Origin: Hygrophila difformis
Lineage: Eukaryota > Streptophyta > Magnoliopsida > Lamiales > Acanthaceae
NCBI GenBank assembly: GCA_030278955.1
Contig: JAOANR010000006.1
Span: 59,571,060-59,635,059 of the forward strand
Direction: 5' to 3'
DNA length: 64,000 bases
The notes under the pieces are model-generated. The model ran no database searches and was not told the DNA's origin. It saw nothing but the letters and a program-made list of their open reading frames with translations. Positions 54,489 through 64,000 of the stretch are shown here, piece after piece. The translations under genes and the position numbers were made by a program. Position 1 is the first letter of the stretch. Each line of letters opens with the position of its first letter.

Positions 54489-55170
54489 TAGGGGTGTGCA
54501 AATTTCGGTCGAAACCGAATAAACCGACCGAACCGAACCGAATTTTATAATTTGGTTCGGTTTTTGGATTTCGGTATGGTTTTTGGTTTTGAAAATCAAA
54601 AATTTTGGTTTTCGGTTCGGTTTTTGGTTTTTAAAAATCTACAATTCGGTTAACCAAACCGAACCGAAATTTAAATTATATATTTAAAAAAATAAAAAAT
54701 ATATTATGCCATTATATAATAAACACAAAATAATACCCCTATTCGGTGATTGTTTCTGTGGATGAGAAGTGAGAACTACTGTTGAGAGTTTTGAGACTAT
54801 TATATTTTGTATTTGAACTATTCAGTGACTGTTTCTTTATTTTATCATTTCATTTGTGTGTAATTTAAACAATGCAATTTGGAATGATTTACTATTATGC
54901 ACTCATAGTTATATGTAGATATGATGTTTTGTTTGATAGGGGGAATTTACAGGTTTAAAAATGGTAATAGAAATGTTTTGATCAAAAAATATTTTATTTT
55001 TTAGAAAAGCAATTCGGTTCGGTTCGGTTAACCGATATAACCGAACTGAAATATTTCGGTTCAGTTATTTCGGTTTTCAGTAATTTTGGTTCGGTTTTGG
55101 TTTTTAAAAAAAATTCGGTTTTGGAGTTTGGTTCGGTTCGGTTAACCGAACCGACCAATGCACACCCCTA
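54489..55170. mobile_element. hAT-type MITE, 682 bp, 12-bp TIRs, TSD CTGAAATG
   Basis: Perfect terminal inverted repeats TAGGGGTGTGCA / TGCACACCCCTA, with 8-bp duplications CTGAAATG at 54481-54488 and 55171-55178. Subterminal regions are packed with GGTTCGGTT/AACCGAACC motifs. No transposase frame. Non-autonomous. Confidence 0.92.
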
Positions 55171-55178
55171 CTGAAATG

Positions 55179-56559
55179 CATCCGAACTCGACTCATTTAT
55201 TAAATTAATTAGACGAACTCAACTTGATCACGAGCTTAACTAGTCCTCCCTTTACCTTACTTCAACATGTTCAAAATTTAAAAGAATTATTTATTTATTT
55301 AAATGATAATGAAATGAATATATTTACTACATTTTCTCCTCGTTCTCTTTTGTCATCCTAAAATTGGTAGATGTGGAGCTTCTATGTCCTTATAAAAACA
55401 TTCTTGGATTATGCCTTCTGGTCCCCAACATCTCTTTGTTCCAAATCCAATATTATTATCAAAAATGAAACTCATTGTCAATTAATTGACTGCATGCTAA
55501 TCAATCTAAAATATTTAAATTATTAACATAATACATTGTTTATTCATTTTAGATTATTTCGTGTAGGAAGATTGACAGCATGTTCGTTATATCATTATTT
55601 TTTCCCACAGTGTATAGTAATATAATATTTTTTTTAATAAATATTGACATTCGTATGTAAGAGTACAAATTATAAAAAGATAAAATGATTGTAATAGTGG
55701 GTTTGACCACAAACCAATTACATGAATACATATATTTTTTAGAAAAAGATATCCGATGTGGCAAATTCTTTGAGAATTATACTTGCATTTCTTTTAATTA
55801 ATCACTTTAAAGTCCTAAATTAGAAATAGGCATTTTCTCGTATTTTATTAGTTAAAGCAAATGTGTGAAATTGGTAGTTAGGCCACTTACTTTTAGTTGA
55901 CTTCAATTTGATTAATTAAATTAATTCTCTCCGCATTAAGTTTTCTTTCAATACAAAGTCGGTTTTCTGGGCCCCATGCTTTTACATTTTCCACTTTAAG
56001 TGGGTCCCAGCAATGACCGAATCCGACGGCCGCGATTTCGTTATGGCTAATCTGCCGGATGGAGAAACGTGGACGGTCGAGATCTTCCTGCTTAAAGCTA
56101 ACGCTACAAACATTTGCCCCCACGAACGGTCGTGATTTACTAAATATGTTACGTTGAAAAGGACAAAAGGGCAAAAATATTCCAAGTAGGAGTATTTCCT
56201 AGGACTCGAAGTCATACACGCATTTAATATTGTAACCCCAAAATGACCAAAAACTCCCTATATCACGAAATACTACTATAATGCATTTTAAAACTAATTA
56301 TTTTGATGCTAACATTGATAAAAACATTTTTAGGAAATAAATTTATTTACAATCTATTCTTACAATTCACATGGCTATGCATGAATTCTCACTATCATTT
56401 TCTAACTTGTATATGTTGTTCAAACTAGTAATTTATATGCCTGCCAAATAACCCTAATGCCTCGCATCTCTTTAGGTTTAAAACCTCACTCAGAAAGTTT
56501 TATAAATAAATTAGGAAAGTGAGAATTATGTGTTTAATAGTAATTTATATACATTAAAA
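55179..56559 (+). other. AT-rich intergenic DNA
   Basis: No gene recognised. A GC-richer block at 55990-56140 has no convincing frame. Confidence 0.45.
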
Positions 56560-56570
56560 TTAGTAAATAA

Positions 56571-56589
56571 CCCGTCGAGACTCGACGGG
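56571..56589 (-). other. Helitron 3' terminal hairpin
   Basis: Inverted repeat of 9 bp with a single-base loop, 7 bp from the CTAA end. GC-rich in an AT-rich setting. Confidence 0.6.
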
Positions 56590-56643
56590 CATAATTTTAT
56601 ATTTCATATAAAATATATTTATATTATACTTCATACAGTAATA

Positions 56644-56902
56644 CTACCTCCGTTTCTTTTTAAATGTAACGTTTCTCTTCTGCACGCATGCCAATGCACA
56701 TTTTAAACTATTAATAACTCAAATTCGGTACAAGTAAAAATTGTAAAAATTTGATATTTAAAAACTATAAGATGAGACGAATCCAACAAGATCTCACTTG
56801 GCTATATTTTTTCTTGTATAACTATAACAAAATAGAAGTCAAAGTGTTACAATGAACAGTAAAAAAAGTCAAAACGTTACATTTATTTAGAAACGGAGGG
56901 AG
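56644..56902. mobile_element. Stowaway-type MITE, 259 bp, TSD TA
   Basis: Terminal inverted repeats CTACCTCCGTTTC... / ...GAAACGGAGGGAG with TA on each side (56642-56643, 56903-56904); TGTAACG/CGTTACA continues the pairing inward. Sits within the Helitron relic. Confidence 0.85.
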
Positions 56903-57304
56903 TACTATAAATAATATTTTGAGTAATGAAAAATGTGTAATGATTTTTTTATATATTCAAAAGATAATGTATATGATAATATAATTTAATTATTTTAAAA
57001 CTAACAAAGAAATTATATTATACCGTGTTCTTTAGCTTCTGTGGCTTGTCCGTACAAACATAACAGATCAATGAAAATAACTATTAAAATAATATTTTTA
57101 TTGATTTGAAATTTAAATTAAGATAAAATAAAAATTTAAAAATAAGTATGAAGCATAATATGAAAATTTTTCTAACAATTTGCTGAAAATTTTTCATTGG
57201 TGAAAATCTCATTGATAGAGGCTAGTATAACACTATCTTTTAAAATGTTTGAATTTGAAATGGTGCAATTTATATTTGTATATGTACTTTAAAAAATTAC
57301 CGCT

Positions 57305-57430
57305 ATAGGATCACCTGTAGAGTTCATAAGAATATCATCCGAAAATGTCACATCTAATTGTACTTCTCCAAAATCAATACCCGTTTTACCATCACCTACA
57401 TCAACTATCCATTTTGCAAATTTTCTATCA
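57305..57430 (-). pseudogene. Helitron helicase fragment, FAKWI..GDG region
   Basis: Minus-strand frame reading YDRKFAKWIVDVGDGKTGID and ending ..DDILMNSTGDPIA, which resembles the FAxWIL-x-GDG...DDLLI...DP motif of plant Helitron helicases. About 40 codons. Lies 3' of the fragment that normally follows it. Confidence 0.6.
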
Positions 57431-57767
57431 TATATAAATTTCATTGTAAACGATAATTTTTATGGTATCTTAAGTTAATCATTCTTAATTGCATATTAAT
57501 AATTTTAGCCACATCTTACTAGTGACACGAAATATTACAACATAACTGCTCATGACTAAAAACTTATTTTGGAAGATAAAATCCGACTTTCTTTAAAGAT
57601 TGACATGAACTTTTATTTATAATCATAGCAAAACAAACTGTGAGTGAGAATTTTCTCATCTCAAATCGAATAAAAATTTGGTTAAACCAAATAGGCTCGT
57701 AATCATTTTACCAATCAAGAATTTTATACTTTCATGGTTTCCCGAAAATTAGTTTAACCACAACTAT

Positions 57768-57970
57768 CTAATTCCGCATCTTGGTTACTATCAACCTACT
57801 TCCATTACATAATTTATTTGATGGATATATATTCCTAAGAAGCATGACTATGCAACCCCCATTCAATCCAGAACAATTGATCGTGTTTAGGTATTCCAGT
57901 GAAAATAATTCATTGGCATTATCTATGCTTTCATCCTTTTGACAAATATTGTCAAATGATTGTATATACA
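57768..57970 (-). pseudogene. Helitron Pif1-type helicase fragment, MLLRNI..LCNG region
   Basis: Minus-strand frame: SFDNICQKDES, LFSLEYLNTINCSGLN, then VMLLRNIYPSNKLCNGSRLI, matching the C-terminal part of Helitron/Pif1 helicases. A stop follows at 57768-57770 and the downstream INKSQGQ-type motif is not seen. Element D cuts it at 57971. Confidence 0.7.
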
Positions 57971-60900
57971 TGTAACACCCCGGCTTTGGTAACCCAGGCC
58001 GGGATGCCACCGCCGCACCTCCCTAGCAAGACACGGTTTCTCCGAGCTCACTAAAGAGATGCAAGGCTATGGTTTTTCAGGATTTAAAATATTCAAACAG
58101 CCCATTCATATATAATTTAAAGATAATACATCAAAGTTGCAGCGGAAATATAAATTGTGCAGCGGAAATAAAGTATAAGGGCCGACATGGCCAAAACACG
58201 GGTTAAACAGTCCCGTTCATGCAAGTCGTAACTCAATGCAGGGATTTAAAATAGAGATTTTCCCCAAATGTTCCCATGTATGCATATGACGATGCATATT
58301 CTTCAGACTCTGTAAGAAAAAGGGGATATATGGTTTGGGTCAGCAAAAACGCGCTGAGTAAGCTAACACATAGCATGGGTTAGGGGTTTCAAAGCCTTTA
58401 GTTAAATTTAATAAAAAGATTTCTTGTAGGAAAATGATTTGCAAGGCATAAAGACTTAAAAACCTTAAATATTTTGTTCTCCCGTTACATAACCATTTCA
58501 TCAATATATCATTTAGCCGGTGATCCGGCGGCCGCAGCCAATTTCAAAAGTAACAGTTAGCCGGTGATCCGGCGGCCTCAGCCAATTTCAAAAATATCAC
58601 TTCTCAAAATATTTTTCGTTTCTTTTATAGTTCACCATTCACCAGGGCTCTTGTGACCGCAATCCTCATAACCAATATTTCCGCAGGAAATCATACAATC
58701 GCCCTTGGGGAATCTAACCCGCAAGAACTCAATACATCCTGGGGAATCTAACCCGCAGGAATCAACATACAATCGCCCTTGGGGAATCTAACCCGCAAGA
58801 ACTCAAATACATCATTGGGAATCAAACCCGCATGAATCATATTGATAACGTCAAACTTGGTCACAAGTCCCCAATGTTTCTAAAGAATTCTTTTACAGAA
58901 AATGTTTTTATTTGGTGTAACGGGATTTTTCAAAAGTATAGATATATCGTAATTCCAACGTCTCGATCGTTGTTTAAAAGATTTCAAAAATCGATCGATG
59001 TCACAGTTTGCGCCTTTTTGGTTTAAAAATCCATTTCTTAGGCGATTGATTTGAAATTTGTACAGCATCTCAAAAACATCCCAATGAACAACTTTCGTGT
59101 TTTAAGTTTTTCGGAAAAACGATGGGAAGCATGTCAAAAATCAAGTTTTGTACAGAATCAAAAAACTGTCAGGATTCAGGTTTGACAACGTTAAAAGATT
59201 TGACTTTTTGTCATATCAAATGGACTCCAAAAATTCTGAAATTTTACAGGCACATACTAGACTTGATTTTCAACAACTTTTGTTTAGAACTCAAAGATTG
59301 GTTCGGGCTAGAAATAATAAGAATAAGCTCCTCAAGATTGGATATGAAATCTGTCATCCTTTGAAAATTCTTAAAACGCAGAATATGTCCGACATGATTT
59401 GGGGTATCAAAACTCGATGAAAATCTTTGAAATTTTTACACAATATAGCTTATGATCTTTGGATCAAAATCTTAGTTTTGAGTTTTCAGGTTTGAACACT
59501 CGAAGTAAGAGTTTTGCTCGTCGAGTTTGATTATGAAATCTATCAAGGTTCTTGATTTCGGTACTAACGCAGATTGGATCGGCTCAGATTCGGAGGCTCA
59601 AATCTCAACGAAAAATTCTAAAAACTTGCAGAAATGTTCTAAACTCATAGATCTACAACTTTCATGTTCAACACCAATCCTAGATCGGCCTAGATCCATG
59701 GTCAAAATAACCAACAAGATTGAGAGTGAAATCTGCCAAAGTTCTAAGATTCAGATTTAATACTCTTCGGTTTTGGGTTGGTTTCAGGTTTCAAAACATC
59801 ATGAAAAATTCTAAAATTTTTACAGAAGCTAGATCAAAGTCTTAGGAACACTTTTCATGTTTTGAGTTTTATTGTTTGAGCAGCTTTAGAGGTTCGAAAA
59901 ATTCATACGAAAACGCTGCGTTGAGGGTTTCTCTTGTTGACAGATTTTTATTAATTTTCTTGAGTTGAATCTCTATGTTTGGTTGCATTTTAAGTCACCC
60001 AAAACCATAGTAAGGTTAACTTACAAAGATTGTGTTCTTGAGTCGTCCAAACACCTACGAACGGATCTACGAAACGCAAAGTTCCCGACTTTGGCCATGA
60101 ACGTATTTGCAATCAACGATTCAAGAGTTAGATTGGGGATTTGAGAGGAAAAACGAGATTGAGAACCTAAGATACTACTTACCAAAGATCTAAGCACTGT
60201 GATCCTTGATCTACACACTTCCTTGGTCGGATTTGGTTGCCGGAAAGTTGCCGGAAGTTCGCCGGAAGTTCGCCGGAAAGTATTTTGGCTTTGGGAGAGT
60301 TTGGGATGAAGAAATGAAGTAGATGGGTGATAATGGGGTGTTGGGGGTGTATTTTTGGCATTAAAGGGACAAAAATCCGACAAGGGATCGGCTGCTACAG
60401 TACCCGCACGTGCTACAGTACTGCTACAGTACTGCTTCAGTACTGCTACAGTAGACACGTGCTACAGTAACTTTTACTTTTTTTTTTTTTTTTTTTTAAT
60501 ATTAAGATTCCTTCTCTACAAAAATAAAAATCATAATGTGGGAATTATCCGTGATTGTTGGGACAATTCGATAAACTCGTTTCGAGTTGTTATCTTCCGA
60601 TAAATAATAAATTCCGCTCTCTCGGAATTATTTCGGTTTTAATAATTTAAATCCAATTCTTTATTTTTGGATTTAAATTTTCGATGGCGATTTCTCGGGT
60701 TCGTCGGCTTCCAATTTGTCGTCTTTTGATTCCCGTGCAATAACTTGTATCATTAAATTTCTTCAGACTTCACGGGTTCTTGGAATTAAAATTCTTTTCC
60801 TTCATGAATTTAATTCCAATTATTTTGACTGAATTCATGGAATGTCTTCGGGCTTCCTTTCCCTCTTTTATTCCATTTTGAATTTAAATCTATCGGCGTT

Positions 60901-61017
60901 TCATTTCCGAGCAATAAATTATTGTGATAAATTATTTTCTTCTTCTCGGATATATTTCGACATTGATAGGAATAAATTTTATTCCCTTGGACGTTGATAA
61001 AAATCTGGGGTATTACA
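57971..61017 (-). repeat. Element D 3' LTR (family B relative, minus strand), 3047 bp
   Basis: TGTAACACCCCGG...GGTATTACA. The right side is a reversed polypurine tract. Contains a CCCGCAAGAACTC/CTTGGGGAATC repeat set (58690-58840), CCGGTGATCCGGCGG motifs, a TCAGC/GCTGA hairpin near 58342-58359, the CTACAGTAG array (60393-60470) and a T tract. It lacks the 28-bp minisatellite. Confidence 0.88.
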
Positions 61018-61903
61018 TCCTCCCCCCCTTAAGAATCAACTTCGTCCTCGAAGTTGTGCTTCGGCTTTTCTCGCGCGAAGAGTTAGGGTTCTTTTGTTTA
61101 CTTGGGATACAGACTATTCGGGTTTCAAAAATAAATGCTTATGCATCCTTACGGGGTATTACATCCTCCCCCCCTTAAGATTACAGTTATGTCCCCATAA
61201 CTGCCTATGTATTATTCACAACCATGTTCGGGTATCATCGCATATGATCCTTCCTCAGTATTCTTCTAGGTGTCATTCTAGAAGCACGCGAAGATGAGTT
61301 TCTAAGTGATCAAGATCTAGGACTAAGGCAAAGTTAGTCTTTAGCAAGCGCTCCTAAGTCAAGATCATGTCAAGTTCTAAGGTAGGAGTGTTTCTTATTA
61401 CCGATAATTCACATAAAAAGAGTTAGTGTAAATATTTATGTATGCATATGCATATGTGTCCCCCCAATAAAAAAAAAAATTTATGCATGCATTTATTTAT
61501 CCATGGGTTTTAAAAATAAATTTATTCCATGGATAGATTAAAATAAGGATAAAAGGTTTGGGCCACTATATTGGGCCGAAAGAAATAAATTATTTGGGCT
61601 TTAAATAAAAAAAAGGCTATTGGGCCAAGATAATTTCTTGGGCTTCTAAAAAATTTTGGGCTAAAAATTTGGGCTTTAACTTCAAAATAATAATTGGGCT
61701 CTTTAAAATAGTAGTTTTAAAAATATTCCGGGCTATGTAAAATAATAGCTTTAAAATATTCCGGGCTTTGATACCACTTTGGTATCAGATATTTTCTTTA
61801 AAATAAATAGCTTTAAAATAGTCTGGGCTCTGATACCACATTGGTATCAGATATTTTCTTTAAAATAAATAGCTTTAAAATAGTCTGGGCTCTGATACCA
61901 CAC
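61018..61903 (-). mobile_element. Element D internal region, non-coding, 886 bp
   Basis: Between two minus-strand LTRs. From right to left: primer site in reverse (61889-61900) with a 62-bp tandem duplication, GGCCCAA-rich leader, then 3' UTR-like sequence with two polypurine/LTR-start junctions (61163 and 61017). No gag or pol. A large internal deletion or non-autonomous derivative. Confidence 0.8.
61781..61903 (-). repeat. 62-bp tandem duplication containing the primer binding site
   Basis: GGTATCAGATATTTTC...TCTGATACCACA occurs twice (61781-61842, 61843-61903), preceded by a third, altered primer-like site (TTTGATACCA, about 61767-61776). Each junction forms GATACCACATTGGTATC, an inverted repeat of the primer site. 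Confidence 0.85.
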
Positions 61904-64000
61904 TGTAACACCCCGGTTTTGGTAACCCAGGCCGGGATGCCACCGCCACATCTCCCTAGCAAGACACGGTTTCTCCGAGCTTACTAAAGAGATGCAAGGC
62001 TATGGTTTTTCAGAATTTAAAACATTCAAACAGCCCATTCATAAATAATTTAAAAATAATACATCAGAGTTGCAGCGGAATTTAAATATAGGGCCAACAT
62101 GGCCAAAACACGGGTTAAACAGGCCCGTTCATGCAACTCGTAATTTAATGCAGGGATTTAAAATAAAGATTTCCCCTAATGTTCCCATGTATGCATATGA
62201 CGATGCATATTCTTCGTACTCTGTAAGAAAAAGGAGATATATGGTTTGGGTCAGCAAAAACGCGCTGAGTAAGTTAACACATAGCATGGGTTAGGGGTTT
62301 CAAAGCCTTTAGTTAAATTTAATAAAAACATTTCAACAATATTTAATTTAGCCGGCAATCCGGCGGCCGCAGCCAATTTCATAAAATCTAAGCTTTTTAA
62401 TATATTTCCCGTTACGCCATCATCTCAACAATATATCATTTAGCCGGTGATCCGGCAGCCGCAGCCAATATCAAAAGTATCATTTAGCCGGTGATCCGGC
62501 GGCTTCGGCCAATTTCAAAAATATCATTTCTCATTATTTCTCGTTTCTTTTATAGTTCACCATTCACCAGGGCTCTTGTGACCGCAATCCTCATAATCAA
62601 TATTTATAAATAACCATTCGCCAGGGCTCTTATGTCCACTGGCCGTTCGCTTGGGCTCTTATGTCCACAAGCCGTTTGGTCGACCATTCGCTAGGGCTCT
62701 TATGTCCACTAGCCGTTCGCTTGGGCTCTTATGTCCACAAGCCGTCTGGCCATATTGATCATATCAAACTTGGTCATAAATTCCCCAATGTTTCTAAAGA
62801 ATTCTTTTACAGAAAATGTTTTTATTTGGTGTAACGGGATTTTTCAAAAGTATAGCTTTATCGTAATTCCAACGTCTCGATCGTTGTTTAAAAGATTTCA
62901 AAAAATCGATCGATGTCACAGTTTGCGCCTTTTTGGTTTAAAAATCCATTTCTTAGACGATTGATCTGAAATTTGTACAGTATCTCAAAAACATCCCAAT
63001 GAACAACTTTCGTGTTTTAAGTTTTTCGGAAAAACGATGGGAAGCATGTCAAAAATCGAGTTTTGTACAGAATCAAAAAGCTGTCAGGATTCAGGTTTGT
63101 CAACGTTAAAAGATTCGACTTTCTATCACATCAAATGGACTCCAAAAATTCTGAAATTGTACAGAGACATACTAGACTTGATTTCCAACAACTTTTGTTT
63201 AGATCATGAAGATTGATTCGGACTAGAAGTGATAGGAATAAGCTCCTCAAGATTGGTTATGAAATCTGTCATCCTTTGACAATTCTTAAAAACGCAGAAT
63301 ATGTCCGATACGATTTGGGGTATCAAAACTTGATGAAAATCTTTGAAATTTTTACACAATATAGCTCATGATCTTTGGATCAAAATCTTAGTTTTGAGTT
63401 TTCAGGTTTGAACACTCGAAGTAATAGAAATATGCTCATCAAGTTCGGTTAAGAAATCTGTCAAGGTTCTTGACATTGGTTCTAACGCAGATTGGATCGG
63501 CTCGAGTTCGGAGGTCCAAATCTCAACGAAAAATTCTAAAAACTTACAGAAATGTTCTAAACTCATAGATCTACAATTCTTATGTTCATCTCCAATCCTA
63601 GATCGGTCTAGATCTAAGGTAAAAATAACCAACAAGTTCGAACGAAAATTCTGTCAAGGATTCTAAGATCCAGATTTGATACTCTTCGGTTTTGGGTTGG
63701 TTTCAGGTTTCAAAACATCATGAAAAATTCTAAAATTTTTACAGAAGCTAAATCAAAGTCTTAGAAACACTTTTCATGTTTTGAGTTTTATTGTTTGAGC
63801 AGCTTTAGAGGTTCGAAAAATTCATACGAAAACGCTGCGTTGAGGGTTTCTCTTGTTGACAGATTTTTATTAACTTTCTTGAGTTGAATCTCTATGTTTG
63901 GTTGCATTTTAAGTCACCCAAAACCATAGTAAGGTTAAATTACAGTGGGGATGATGTCTAGGAAGTCACGGGGTCGTCCGGAATCCACGGGATGTCACGA
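61904..64000 (-). repeat. Element D 5' LTR, partial (runs off the window)
   Basis: TGTAACACCCCGG start with the same layout as 57971-61017, but with a different repeat set (GGGCTCTTATGTCCAC units, about 62565-62745) and other differences. The U3 end is beyond the window. Confidence 0.88.
62565..62745 (-). repeat. GGGCTCTTATGTCCAC tandem repeats in element D LTR
   Basis: Five units of CCGTTCGCTTGGGCTCTTATGT-like sequence, alternating CCACTGGCCG and CCACAAGCCG joints. Occupies the slot where other LTRs carry other minisatellites. Confidence 0.8.

Larger units (their letters stand above)
56560..57970 (-). mobile_element. Helitron relic (minus strand), 3' end to helicase fragments
   Basis: The minus-strand 3' end has a perfect 9-bp hairpin CCCGTCGAG-T-CTCGACGGG (56571-56589), seven bases, then CTAA followed by T, as expected of a Helitron terminus (CTRR, insertion at A/T). 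Pif1-type helicase fragments on the same strand lie at about 57305-57430 and 57768-57970. Element D interrupts it at 57971; the 5' TC end is not in the window. Confidence 0.55.

Noticed and set aside
55990..56140. GC-richer block as a host exon
   Set aside because: No frame with recognisable protein features or splice sites on either strand.

Overview
The window reads as nuclear DNA of a flowering plant, almost certainly a eudicot. It holds chromodomain Ty3/gypsy retrotransposons (Tekay/Del type) with 2.5-3.2 kb LTRs and initiator-tRNA-Met primer sites, a Cassandra TRIM with 5S-rRNA-like LTRs, a Ty1/copia element, hAT and Stowaway MITEs, a Helitron relic, and small intron-containing genes in AT-rich DNA. 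The species cannot be fixed from the sequence.

Layout. 1-11511: Ty3 family A in tandem form, i.e. the 3' end of one internal region, a shared LTR, a complete internal region and a final LTR. 11512-13659: AT-rich DNA with an intact small gene (gene 1, two exons). 13660-20132: a paralogue (gene 2) hit twice by solo LTRs, once 24 bp before its ATG (TSD GCGTA) and once inside exon 2 (TSD GTTTA). 20133-25845: an F-box-like gene and a short RPA1-C-like gene, both on the minus strand. 25846-47222: a third paralogue (gene 3, minus strand) split by a 20.9-kb retrotransposon nest bounded by TSD CCAAA. The outer element is family B (minus). Inside it lies a family C array (plus) with the same 'internal 3' end-LTR-internal-LTR' form as family A. 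Inside the family C integrase region sits a Cassandra (TSD TGGTG). 47836-53242: a decayed Ty1/copia element. 53243-57970: AT-rich DNA with a hAT MITE, a Stowaway MITE and a Helitron relic. 57971-64000: a minus-strand family B relative (element D) with an internal region of only about 0.9 kb; its right LTR runs off the window.

How the parts relate. Host coding potential is limited to gene 1 (intact), gene 2 and gene 3 (split), the F-box-like gene (possibly broken) and the RPA-like gene. Undoing the insertions at their exact target duplications gives open frames of about 168-171 codons for all three paralogues, so the family was intact before these events.

The LTRs carry the most unusual structure. 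Families A, B and C share a GTAAG donor, a covarying hairpin, a pyrimidine tract and a CAG acceptor, which suggests a spliced intron of 1.5-1.9 kb inside each LTR. That intron also holds a hypervariable minisatellite slot. In family B the slot is an array of 28-bp units, each able to form a UUGCC-GAAA-GGCAA hairpin in the sense RNA. Families A and C also carry an extra acidic coiled-coil reading frame between the primer site and gag.
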